64,000 nt of DNA from the NCBI RefSeq assembly GCF_013248965.1, contig NZ_JABRVQ010000001.1, positions 186,001-250,000 of the forward strand, written 5' to 3'. The notes under the pieces are model-generated. The model made no database searches and was not told the origin of the DNA. It saw only the letters and a list, made by a program, of their open reading frames with translations. Within the stretch, counting starts at the first letter, position 1. Every line of letters begins with the position of its first letter. A program made the position numbers and the translations under genes. This DNA comes from Psychrobacter okhotskensis. GTDB lineage: Bacteria > Pseudomonadota > Gammaproteobacteria > Pseudomonadales > Moraxellaceae. This document shows, piece after piece, positions 8,567 to 16,610 of the stretch.

Positions 8567-9385
8567 ATGATCAAAAAATATTTCAATCTGACTATGTCAG
8601 TGCACGCTAGATTATCGCAAACTAATCGTCAGTTACCGGATCAGACGCGGGTGGATGTGCTGTCGACATCAACGCCGATTAAGTCATCTGCATTGTTGAA
8701 CGACGATGCAGTAAGCAAAAAGCCTGCGATAAGTAGAAAGTGTAAGGATAAAGGGTATACGGCGATGAGCGGTGCTGCCTTGCTAGTGCTACAAAGCGCG
8801 ATGCTGATGCCAGCTCATGCGGCCAGCGCTGTTAAAAGCGGGCAGCGGGTACTGATGATTGAGATGACACCGGCACTGTGTAGCTTGCAGCCAACACGAG
8901 CGCGTATGCGTCAATGTTTAGAGGGTTATTCGTTAACCGTATCAGGTCTGGATATGGGTTATGGCGAGCGCTGCGGGCGTGGTGCCGAGCCACGTCTGAC
9001 CCCATTGCAGCTAAAAGTTGTCAATCGCATCATGCCAGACACCACGGTACGTAGCCAAGTATGGCAACATTATGGTGCCTGTAGTCCATTGAGTGCCAGC
9101 AATTATTTTCGCCAAATCACCAACTATGCCAGCGCTCTAAAACTGCCTAACGAGCTGAATACGGGCAACAGTTATACTGTCTCAAAATCACGTTTTATTG
9201 GGCAGATGACCCGCCTTAATAGTGGTATGCCAGCTTCTAGCATCGACTTAATTTGCCAAGCGGGCAGTCGACGTCAGACAATATTGACCGATGTCCACGT
9301 TTGCTATGAAGGTAGCGAATTTGGTAGCTGTAATGAGGTAGTAGACAATTGCGGCAAAAAGTTCATTATTTCAGGTGGTAAGTAA
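8567..9385 (+). CDS. RNase T2-like exported protein lacking catalytic residues
   Basis: A 272-residue exported protein with the layout of RNase I/T2. VLMIEMTPALC (95-105) matches the first beta strand of E. coli RNase I. LTVSGLDMG (123-131) stands where the catalytic LTVHGLWPG is. IMPDTTVRSQVWQHYGACSP (155-174) stands where the second active-site block with KHGAC is. SSIDLICQ (224-231) and NCGKKFII (261-268) match the C-terminal strands. The conserved cysteines (105, 136, 172, 230, 262) remain, but both active-site histidines and the neighbouring Glu/Lys are changed. The signal-like segment lies at about 66-87, after a 60-residue polar extension; ATG 8765 is an alternative start. Function unknown; the alignment was made by eye from memory of E. 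coli Rna. Confidence 0.65.
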   Translation: MIKKYFNLTMSVHARLSQTNRQLPDQTRVDVLSTSTPIKSSALLNDDAVSKKPAISRKCKDKGYTAMSGAALLVLQSAMLMPAHAASAVKSGQRVLMIEMTPALCSLQPTRARMRQCLEGYSLTVSGLDMGYGERCGRGAEPRLTPLQLKVVNRIMPDTTVRSQVWQHYGACSPLSASNYFRQITNYASALKLPNELNTGNSYTVSKSRFIGQMTRLNSGMPASSIDLICQAGSRRQTILTDVHVCYEGSEFGSCNEVVDNCGKKFIISGGK

Positions 9386-9758
9386 CGTCCTTTGCGACGG
9401 CTAATTGATTGATATGTGTTAATTTACAAACAGGATTGCTCTTAAATTATTGTTGCTAACACTGTTTTTTTTATCCCCTTCTCTTTATTCTTAAACCTTT
9501 ATACCAAAGGCTTTGTTATCAGCTTTGTCTTGCTACCCGTATAAAATGTAACAATATAGTCGTGCATAGCCTTCTTGCTTTCTCTAGACGATTAATAGGC
9601 TGAGGTGCTACACTAGCTATCGGTTTATGACTGCTATATACAGTGAGCAGATCGCTATCTCAAACGATATTCATCAATCAGAACCATCCATTAGAATCAT
9701 TAATCAGAACTATTCATTAGAATCGTGAATTATCTAATCTATAATTAGGGAGTATTCA
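9386..9758. repeat. mdh upstream gap with 26-bp tandem duplication
   Basis: The gap upstream of mdh holds two tandem copies of a 26-base unit, 9671-9696 and 9697-9722, differing at three positions (core ATCAGAAC, ATTAGAA). The duplication sits in the probable leader, 37 bases before the mdh start. Nothing else is recognisable, and no gene is seen. Confidence 0.6.
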
Positions 9759-10748
9759 ATGTCAATGAAACAGCCTTTACGTGTTGCCGTCACTGGTGCC
9801 GCTGGTAATATCAGCTATGCTATGTTATTTCGTATTGCCTCTGGTGAGATGCTAGGTAAAGATCAGCCAGTTATTTTGCAATTGCTTGAAATCGCCCCAG
9901 CACTTGACGCCCTAAAGGGTGTGGTCATGGAATTAGAAGACTGTGCATTTCCATTATTGGCCGGTATCGTTCAAACTGATGATGCGACCGTTGCATTCAA
10001 AGATGTTGACTATGCTCTGCTAGTCGGTTCACGTCCGCGTGGCCCAGGTATGGAACGTAAAGATTTGCTAGAAGCCAATGCTGCGATTTTCTCAGCGCAA
10101 GGTAAAGCACTGAACGACGTTGCTAGCCGTGATGTAAAAGTATTGGTCGTCGGCAACCCTGCGAACACCAATGCGCTTATCGCTCAGCGTAATGCACCAG
10201 ATTTAGATCCACGTAATTTTACGGCTATGACTCGCCTAGATCATAACCGTGCGATGGCACAGTTGGCTGGCAAAACGGACAGCACCGTTAATGACGTGAA
10301 AAAAATGATCATTTGGGGTAACCATTCATCAACTCAGTATCCAGATCTAACGGCTGCAACTGTAAACGGCAAGCCAGCACTAGATTTAGTCGATCGTGAG
10401 TGGTACGAAGGTACTTATATCCCAGAAGTACAACAACGCGGCGCTGCAATCATTAAAGCTCGCGGTGCATCATCTGCTGCTTCTGCGGCCAACGCAGCCA
10501 TTGCCCATGTACGTACATGGGCGCTAGGTAGCGATGAGAATGATTGGGTCTCTATGGGCGTTTACTCAAACGGCGAATACGGTATTGCTGAAGGCTTGAT
10601 CTACTCATTCCCAGTGACCTGTGCTAACGGCGACTGGTCTATCGTAGACGGCGTTGACGTGTCATCGGATTTCTCAAAAGAGAAGATGGCAGCCACTGAA
10701 CAAGAGCTTAGCGAAGAGCGTGATGCAGTATCACATTTGCTACCATAA
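9759..10748 (+). CDS. mdh: Malate dehydrogenase
   Basis: NAD-dependent malate dehydrogenase of the TCA cycle, cytosolic, 329 residues, of the long cytosolic-type (type 2) form found in Moraxellaceae and Burkholderia and not the E. coli type. The Rossmann motif [14 protein letters not shown] is at about residues 9-22, substrate-binding arginines lie in [13 protein letters not shown], and the catalytic histidine region is [27 protein letters not shown] holds the Asp/Arg pair. The start is ATG 9759 after TTAGGGAG; ATG 9765 two codons later is possible. It is monocistronic, with a terminator at 10794. Confidence 0.96.
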   Translation: MSMKQPLRVAVTGAAGNISYAMLFRIASGEMLGKDQPVILQLLEIAPALDALKGVVMELEDCAFPLLAGIVQTDDATVAFKDVDYALLVGSRPRGPGMERKDLLEANAAIFSAQGKALNDVASRDVKVLVVGNPANTNALIAQRNAPDLDPRNFTAMTRLDHNRAMAQLAGKTDSTVNDVKKMIIWGNHSSTQYPDLTAATVNGKPALDLVDREWYEGTYIPEVQQRGAAIIKARGASSAASAANAAIAHVRTWALGSDENDWVSMGVYSNGEYGIAEGLIYSFPVTCANGDWSIVDGVDVSSDFSKEKMAATEQELSEERDAVSHLLP

Positions 10749-10793
10749 GCAGATAATCTATTGATACAGTAATATTAAAAGTAGTATAGAGAG

Positions 10794-10822
10794 AAGCCTT
10801 CTGTCATTAGAGGGCTTTTTTA
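10794..10822 (+). terminator. Terminator after mdh
   Basis: A 9-bp stem with one G-T pair (10794-10802 with 10809-10817) is followed by TTTTT. Confidence 0.75.
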
Positions 10823-10962
10823 TGTCTTGAGTAACCATCAATACAATTGCTAACGTTAGCTAAACGTTGATTAACAGCTATTAGTATCAAGCTTGCTACA
10901 ATGAAGTGGTGTATTCTAAATAATAAAGACAATTAAACTGGTAGTATTTAAGGAGAAAAAGT

Positions 10963-11202
10963 ATGCTAGGTGAACCTGAATATAGTATGAATGAGTTATT
11001 CGCCCAATTAGGACTAGATAGCTCTGACGAAGCGATTAGTAGTTTTATTGAAAAGCATCAACTGACTAAAAACGAAGAGTTGATAAAATCTGATGTCTGG
11101 AATGACAGTCAACGGATGTTTTTACAAGAAGAGTGGACGCAAGATGCTGCATGGGTTGAGACTATTGATGAGCTAAATGTGCGGATGCATCCAGACGCAT
11201 AA
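10963..11202 (+). CDS. DUF2789 family small protein
   Basis: A 79-residue acidic cytosolic protein. Its pattern MNELFAQLGLDSSDEAISSF followed by WNDSQRMFLQEEW and IDELNVRMH matches the DUF2789 family of gammaproteobacteria. No function is known for the family. The start follows AAGGAGAAA, a strong ribosome binding site. The gene is isolated, with its own upstream gap and a bidirectional terminator downstream. A copy of the dispersed repeat starts 3 bases after its stop codon. Confidence 0.85.
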   Translation: MLGEPEYSMNELFAQLGLDSSDEAISSFIEKHQLTKNEELIKSDVWNDSQRMFLQEEWTQDAAWVETIDELNVRMHPDA

Positions 11203-11205
11203 AAT

Positions 11206-11243
11206 CAGCAATACCGTCGCGTTTTTAGGATATTTTGACTATA
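11206..11243 (-). repeat. Dispersed repeat, half copy
   Basis: On the minus strand this reads TATAGTCAAAATATCCTAAA then AACGCGACGGTATTGCTGAT. It matches the left half of the copy at 8199 and the repeat at 42993-43030. It abuts the stop codon of the DUF2789 gene, so it would lie in that gene's 3' UTR. Confidence 0.75.
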
Positions 11244-11271
11244 AGTTTAAAAACAAATAATAAGTCGATTA

Positions 11272-11311
11272 AAAAACCCACAATTCTATAAATTTAAAAT
11301 TGTGGGTTTTT
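11272..11311. terminator. Bidirectional terminator between DUF2789 gene and ribF
   Basis: A 14-bp stem AAAAACCCACAATT (11272-11285) with its complement at 11298-11311. A-run and T-run on either side allow use by both converging genes. Confidence 0.88.
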
Positions 11312-11351
11312 GCTGTTCTATATCTCAATTATAATAATTTTAGTTAAGATG

Positions 11352-12392
11352 CTAACTAGGCTGCTTGGCTCGCCATTCGAGTAACGCTTTTACATCGTTA
11401 TGGATACCGACTTTTAGCGCCTCTAAGCCATCATAATGACGTTCACCATGTAGGTAATGTAAAAAGCGTACCTGTAGAGTTAGGTCATACAAATCCGCTT
11501 GCAACTCTGGAAAGTGCACTTCCAAACGCCAGTTATGCTCTTTATCAATAGAAGGTCTGATACCAATGCTGGCGGTGCCAAATAAGCTATGCGGACGCAA
11601 GCCTGCCACGCCTATTTTTCCATCAGTTGCTTGTGTAGTCAAACCATTGGTGATGACTTCGCCATCATCATCTAGACTCACCACATCGACGGCAAATATA
11701 CCATGTAAGGCTGGCTTTAAGCGTTTTAAGTCAATATTCGCCGTAGGGAAGTCCATAGTGCGACCGATTTTATCACCGCCGACTACCAATCCTGTCATGG
11801 CATAATCGCGACCAAGTAGCGCATTAGCAGCGTCAAGGTCGCCAGCCAATAATAAGTCGCGAACGCGAGTGGAGCTAATACGTGCCGCTTTTTCACTACG
11901 ATCAGTAACCGTATGTAGGTTGGTCACATCTAAGCCATAATCCCGCAAAAACTGACTGTCGCCAGTACGGTCATGACCAAATTTAAAGTCATCACCCAAC
12001 ACCAAGGATTTGACGTTTAAGCGCAGTGCCAAAATATCCGCAAAGGCCTTGGCCGATAGCGATCGAAAATCAGCATCAAAGCCTGCTACAATCAAAGTTT
12101 CAACACCATATTCGGCGAGCAATGCTTGTTTTTCTGCCAAATTGGTCAGGCGTGCAGGGGCAGTGTCAGGCGCAAAAAACTCACGAGGCTGTGGCTCAAA
12201 TATCATGACGGCAGAGCCAAAGTTTTGCGCTTGGGCAATCTCCCGAACTTGGGCCAGCATCGCTTGATGACCTAGATGGACGCCATCAAAATTACCGATA
12301 GTCAATACACAAGGTGCTAGGTCTATCGGGCTAGTATTGGCAGGCAAAGCGCTCGGCGATGCAATCAGTTGCTCAAGAAAGTAGGTATTCAT
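11352..12392 (-). CDS. ribF: Bifunctional riboflavin kinase/FAD synthetase
   Basis: Converts riboflavin to FMN and FMN to FAD in the cytosol. The N-terminal adenylyltransferase domain shows IGNFDGVHLGHQAML (about residues 32-46) and the ISSTRVRDLL motif. The C-terminal flavokinase domain has PTANID (residues about 217-222) and GIFAVDV. The length of 346 is slightly longer than usual (about 310) owing to an insertion near TNGLTTQATDGK in the kinase domain. In many gammaproteobacteria ribF follows murJ; here murJ is also on the minus strand, but a lipoprotein gene and a plus-strand GNAT gene lie between them. No FMN riboswitch is visible upstream. Confidence 0.93.
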   Translation of the reverse strand: MNTYFLEQLIASPSALPANTSPIDLAPCVLTIGNFDGVHLGHQAMLAQVREIAQAQNFGSAVMIFEPQPREFFAPDTAPARLTNLAEKQALLAEYGVETLIVAGFDADFRSLSAKAFADILALRLNVKSLVLGDDFKFGHDRTGDSQFLRDYGLDVTNLHTVTDRSEKAARISSTRVRDLLLAGDLDAANALLGRDYAMTGLVVGGDKIGRTMDFPTANIDLKRLKPALHGIFAVDVVSLDDDGEVITNGLTTQATDGKIGVAGLRPHSLFGTASIGIRPSIDKEHNWRLEVHFPELQADLYDLTLQVRFLHYLHGERHYDGLEALKVGIHNDVKALLEWRAKQPS

Positions 12393-12669
12393 AAGTTTTC
12401 AGCTATGATAAGACCAGATAAAAAACGAAAAAACACACCTATACTAAAAATCGATGTGTCTAAAAGCAGCCATTATAAAGTAAAATAGCCCTACTAACAT
12501 CCTATAGTCTGTCCATAATCGAAGTAAGGGTAATAAGTGTCATTATTTATCACTGCTATACCAATTAAATAGATATTTCATTTAATAATATTATTGCAGA
12601 TGGACGACACTTAATGGTTATCACTTATCAGCAGCTATTACCAACCACGCCATTAACGATGGAGATATT

Positions 12670-13272
12670 ATGACTGACGTTGCCTTGACTACTATACCGC
12701 CTATTTCATCAAAATATAAACTAAACGATCCGTTCGTTGTCGAGCGTGCAAGTCAGAACGATTTATCAGAGATTTTGGCTATTTATAATCAAAGTATCGC
12801 TGGCAAACAAGCAACGGCCAATCTGACAAACGTGACTTGTGAAGAGCGCGCGGCTTGGTTTGATGAGCATTTAAATAGTGCCACCCGACCTATTTATGTC
12901 GTGAGGGCGATGGCTACTGAAAGCGCAGAGCAAACAGCGTCAGCGCCGATAGTGGCGTGGGGCAGCTATAGTGATCTGTACGCACGTATGGCCTATCATA
13001 TCAGCAGTGAGATTAGTATTTATCTGCATCAGGATTATCATGGGCAGGGCTTGGGTAGCTCACTGATGCGCTGGATGATGACACAAGCGCCAAGCCTCGG
13101 TATTAACAATATCGTCGCGCTCGTATTCGCCCATAATCAGCCAAGTTTAGGACTGTTCCGTAAGTTTGGCTTTGAGCAGTGGGGCTACATGCCAAAAGTC
13201 TGCGATATGGAAGGGTTTATCGCTGATGTCGTAATGCTGGGTAAAGCAGTGACAGCAGATGAGATGCTGTGA
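12670..13272 (+). CDS. GNAT family N-acetyltransferase
   Basis: A 200-residue acetyl-CoA-dependent acetyltransferase. The acetyl-CoA pyrophosphate loop is visible as YHGQGLGSSLMRWMM (about residues 123-137), preceded by the beta-4 strand EISIYLHQDYHG. The C-terminal half has VALVFAHNQPSLGLFRKFGF, typical of the phosphinothricin acetyltransferase (PAT) branch, as is IYNQSIAGKQAT near the N-terminus. The substrate is unknown; PAT-like enzymes act on amino acids such as methionine sulfoximine. It is inserted between ribF and murJ on the opposite strand. Confidence 0.85.
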   Translation: MTDVALTTIPPISSKYKLNDPFVVERASQNDLSEILAIYNQSIAGKQATANLTNVTCEERAAWFDEHLNSATRPIYVVRAMATESAEQTASAPIVAWGSYSDLYARMAYHISSEISIYLHQDYHGQGLGSSLMRWMMTQAPSLGINNIVALVFAHNQPSLGLFRKFGFEQWGYMPKVCDMEGFIADVVMLGKAVTADEML

Positions 13273-13293
13273 GATTAAGATATAGTGTTGCCA

Positions 13294-13322
13294 AAAAAGC
13301 CACTTTAAGAAAGTGGCTTTTT
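13294..13322. terminator. Bidirectional terminator between GNAT gene and lipoprotein gene
   Basis: A 13-bp stem AAAAAGCCACTTT (13294-13306) with its complement at 13310-13322 and a three-base loop. It lies between converging genes. Confidence 0.88.
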
Positions 13323-13356
13323 CTAAATTGCTCATGGAAGAAGACAGGGTGGCGGC

Positions 13357-13989
13357 TTAACCCAAGATTTTCCATTGCCCCGCTATTTTCTGCAATTCAT
13401 AAGTCAAGGGTGCAGGCTCACTCTGGCCTTTTAGCATCAGCTCACCAGTGATGGTGGCACGGGTTTTGTCATCATTATATTTCGTATTAAGGATAGTAAC
13501 GCCATCGACGGTTTGCTGAAAAGCAGATTGCGTCTTAGCAAGCTCTGCTTCAAAGTTTGCCATGTCTACTTTATAGTATCCGGCTGATTTTTTCACGTCA
13601 CCTTGATATAAGCTATCTAATGCTTGCTTAACCGTGTCTTCTGGCGTACCAGATTGAGTCGGGTTAGTGACTAAGCTTGGCTGCTTGGCGTTTTCTTTAT
13701 CTGCGCTTATCACAGGGTTAATATTGTCACTATCAATAGCTGTTTCGTCTTCAGCGCTATCAGTCATTTGCTCGCCTGCAACCGTGCTCTTCGTATCAAC
13801 GCCTGCCGTTTGATTGGCTGCATCGATTTCAGGGTTGTCAGCGATGGCGGCTGTATCGCTTGCTGTGTTTGCGCCATCTGTTTCTACATTATCGTTGTTG
13901 CTACAACCACTGATGAGCAATCCAGTGCTCAATACACCAGCGGTTATTAGCATTGGTAAGCGTTGCAGCATCGAATGCTTGATTGTCAT
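13357..13989 (-). CDS. Lipoprotein with DUF4878-like domain
   Basis: A 210-residue lipoprotein: an n-region with positive charge, a hydrophobic stretch and the lipobox LLISGC put the lipidated cysteine near residue 29. Residues 30-110 are low-complexity and rich in Asp, Asn, Thr and Ala, a likely flexible linker. The C-terminal 95 residues (TPEDTVKQALDSLYQGDVKK to YELQKIAGQWKILG) form an NTF2-like fold of the DUF4878 kind, with the typical ending of a Trp-Lys-Ile strand. Function is not known. It lies between converging GNAT and co-directional murJ. Confidence 0.75.
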   Translation of the reverse strand: MTIKHSMLQRLPMLITAGVLSTGLLISGCSNNDNVETDGANTASDTAAIADNPEIDAANQTAGVDTKSTVAGEQMTDSAEDETAIDSDNINPVISADKENAKQPSLVTNPTQSGTPEDTVKQALDSLYQGDVKKSAGYYKVDMANFEAELAKTQSAFQQTVDGVTILNTKYNDDKTRATITGELMLKGQSEPAPLTYELQKIAGQWKILG

Positions 13990-14116
13990 AGTAACCCTCA
14001 GATTTTATTTATTTATCAATAAACAATTATGGCAACTATCAGCGGCATTCACTGTCAATTCTCATATTAAGCTTGTTTTGGTTTAGTAAGTCATTTATTC
14101 AACATTCACAGATAAA

Positions 14117-15667
14117 TTAGCCATGCTTTAGCTGACGTGGACGGAAGCCTGTTGCTAGTAATACCACCCCATAAACCAAAGCACCTACTGCACACATAAT
14201 GAGCAGAGCCGCGATACGTCGCCACTGAGCCTCGTCGGCTGGGAAGTAGGGCAACATGATATAAAGGATGGCAACCATAGAGGCGGTAGAGATTGCAAAC
14301 TGGGCAAACAGCTTTTTCCAATGGTTGCCAAAACGGAAAATATCGCGCTTATGTAAGAAATAATATAATAAGCCCGCGTTTACGAAGGCCGCTCCTGTGG
14401 TCGCAAGGGCAAGACCACCATGCAGAGGTATCTCTAAAAAGTAGAATATCCCGATAAAAATCACACTAAAAACCATATTGGCAAAGACCGATATGATACC
14501 GATTTTTACTGGCGTTCTAGTGTCTTGACGGGCAAAAAATGCGGGCGCAAATATTTTAATGAGCATAAAGCCTAAAATCCCACCGGCCATACTGCGTAAC
14601 GCCAGCGAACTCATTTGCGCATCACGCAAGGTAAATTCACCACGCAAAAACAGCGCTTGCATCAGCACATCAGCCAGTATAAATAGGGCGGCTGAGGCTG
14701 GCACACCGACTAAAATAATCAGTCGTGCTGCCCAATCGATGGTCTTTTTAAAGCTAACGTCGTCTTTTTGCGCCTCACTCTTTGATAAGCTTGGCAAAAT
14801 GACTGTACCAATCGCTACGCCAATCAGTCCTAACGGCAACTCGCTCATACGTTCTGCCGCGTAGAGCCAAGAAACCGATCCGCCAATCATTAATGAGGCA
14901 AAAATGGTATTGAGGAGCAGATTAATCTGAGTGACAGAGACGCCAAAAATGGCAGGTAGCATAAGCTTCAAAATACGTCTTACGCCTTCGTGCTGAAAGT
15001 CGACCTTGGGTGCGACCAGCAGCTTTTGTTGCCAAAGCTGCGGTAGTTGTAATAAGAGCTGTAGTAAACCAGCGATTGCAACGGCATAACCAAGCGCCAT
15101 AATCGGTGTATCGAACATAGGGGCAAAAATTAATGCGCCGCCAATCATACACAAGTTTAGTAACACCGGTGCAAAAGCGGGCGCAGCAAAACGCCCGTAG
15201 CTTTGCAGAATACCGCTAGCAAAAGCGGTCATAGAAATAAATAATAAATAGGGAAAGGTAAGACGCAGCAGCTCGGCGGTGATGGCAAATTTACCAGGTT
15301 GATCAGCAAATCCAGGAGCAAATAAAGTCACTACCCACGGCGCCATCAAAATGACGACCACGGTGAGCATGGATAGAATCAACAACAGCGCCCCTGAGGT
15401 ACGACTGACTAATATCTGTACCTGTTGTAAGCTATATTTTTCTTTGTATTCGGACAGTACTGGCACGAAAGCTTGGCTAAACGCGCCTTCAGCAAACAGA
15501 CGCCGCAAAAAGTTTGGTATCTTAAAGGCGACTAAAAAAGCATCCATCAGGCCACCTGCGCCAAAGACACCTAATAACACAATATCGCGTACCAAACCCA
15601 AAATACGCGACAGCATGGTCATGCTACTGACCACCATGGTTGAGCGAAATAACCGACTTTTTGCCAT
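14117..15667 (-). CDS. murJ: Lipid II flippase MurJ
   Basis: Inner-membrane MOP-superfamily flippase moving lipid II to the periplasm. It is 516 residues with about 14 membrane spans. Conserved features seen are SMTMLSRILGLVRDIVLLGV at the N-terminus, KIPNFLRRLFAEGAFSQAFV (about residues 48-67) and ERMSELPLGLIGVAIGTVIL in the middle, which includes functionally important residues of E. coli MurJ. The length agrees with the family (511). The start at 15667 has an AGG-type site. With slt, ampD and murG/murC/ddl it gives this window a concentration of peptidoglycan genes. Confidence 0.95.
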   Translation of the reverse strand: MAKSRLFRSTMVVSSMTMLSRILGLVRDIVLLGVFGAGGLMDAFLVAFKIPNFLRRLFAEGAFSQAFVPVLSEYKEKYSLQQVQILVSRTSGALLLILSMLTVVVILMAPWVVTLFAPGFADQPGKFAITAELLRLTFPYLLFISMTAFASGILQSYGRFAAPAFAPVLLNLCMIGGALIFAPMFDTPIMALGYAVAIAGLLQLLLQLPQLWQQKLLVAPKVDFQHEGVRRILKLMLPAIFGVSVTQINLLLNTIFASLMIGGSVSWLYAAERMSELPLGLIGVAIGTVILPSLSKSEAQKDDVSFKKTIDWAARLIILVGVPASAALFILADVLMQALFLRGEFTLRDAQMSSLALRSMAGGILGFMLIKIFAPAFFARQDTRTPVKIGIISVFANMVFSVIFIGIFYFLEIPLHGGLALATTGAAFVNAGLLYYFLHKRDIFRFGNHWKKLFAQFAISTASMVAILYIMLPYFPADEAQWRRIAALLIMCAVGALVYGVVLLATGFRPRQLKHG

Positions 15668-15842
15668 GAGAACCTATTCTGCTAGTTTGTTTAGGGATGG
15701 TTGTTTGCTGATTTACTGTTGTCAAAAAACTGACGGATTATAGCATTTTCATGGCATATCTATAGCATAGATAAATGAATTGAATGTGGAATTGAATGCT
15801 GCTGTTATTATGAGTAATCGCTATCTTGCTAATTGTCATAGG

Positions 15843-16433
15843 TTAGTCGTTCAGCTTTCGCGCTACCAGCCCGCGCAACTTCGCCCAGTCAAAATAATCG
15901 CCAGGATCTGTCTTTCGACCCGGTGCGATATCGCTATGACCAGTTAAGTGTCGGCGGGTTTTGGGGTAGGCGTCATATAGTGCAGCGATAACGGCTGCAA
16001 GTGTGTCATATTGCACAGAGGTAAAGGACACAAAATCTGACCCTTCCAGTTCGATGCCAATGCTATAATCATTACATTCAGGACGGCCAAGATAGCTGGA
16101 TCTGCCTGCATGCCATGCGCGCTCGGCAAAGTTTACAAACTGTGTGATAGCACCATCACGTTCTATAAATAGATGTGCTGAGACCTCTGCGCCCTGAATG
16201 GTTTGAAAATAAGGATGCGCATCCCAGTCTAATTGATTGGTAAATAATGCTTTTACATAATGAACACCATCACTGCCGCAGACGCCAAACTCATTCGGTG
16301 GTAGGCTAATATTGTGAATGATAATGGTGTCAATAGTCAGGTTGTCGGGTCGTTTATTATAGTTCGGCGACATAAGCCAAGTGGCTGAGGATAAGCGCCC
16401 GTCTTTGATAGTCATTGGCGGTGTCATGGACAT
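15843..16433 (-). CDS. ampD: 1,6-anhydro-N-acetylmuramyl-L-alanine amidase AmpD
   Basis: Cytosolic zinc amidase of the N-acetylmuramoyl-L-alanine amidase type 2 family that recycles anhydro-muropeptides and so controls AmpR-type beta-lactamase induction. Zinc ligands are visible: the histidine in IIHNISLPP (about residue 41), the pair in ERAWHAGRSSYLGRPECND, and the aspartate in LTGHSDIAPGRKTDPGDYFDW. The length of 196 is close to E. coli AmpD (183). The short form without signal peptide distinguishes it from AmiD/AmpDh. It works on products of lytic transglycosylases such as the Slt encoded at 6 kb. Next gene murJ lies 175 bases away on the same strand. Confidence 0.93.
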   Translation of the reverse strand: MSMTPPMTIKDGRLSSATWLMSPNYNKRPDNLTIDTIIIHNISLPPNEFGVCGSDGVHYVKALFTNQLDWDAHPYFQTIQGAEVSAHLFIERDGAITQFVNFAERAWHAGRSSYLGRPECNDYSIGIELEGSDFVSFTSVQYDTLAAVIAALYDAYPKTRRHLTGHSDIAPGRKTDPGDYFDWAKLRGLVARKLND

Positions 16434-16610
16434 AAGTGCTCTCTTTTATTATGGGGTTAATAAGTGCGTAGCAAATACTCGTGATTACCAATTTTTTATT
16501 AATTAATAGCGAAATTTTTTAAAAAACAGCTAATCATAACCTTCTTTTGACGATTAGATAGACCCAATAACGCGATAAGCGTATGGCTCTTACAGTGCGA
16601 GATATTACTC

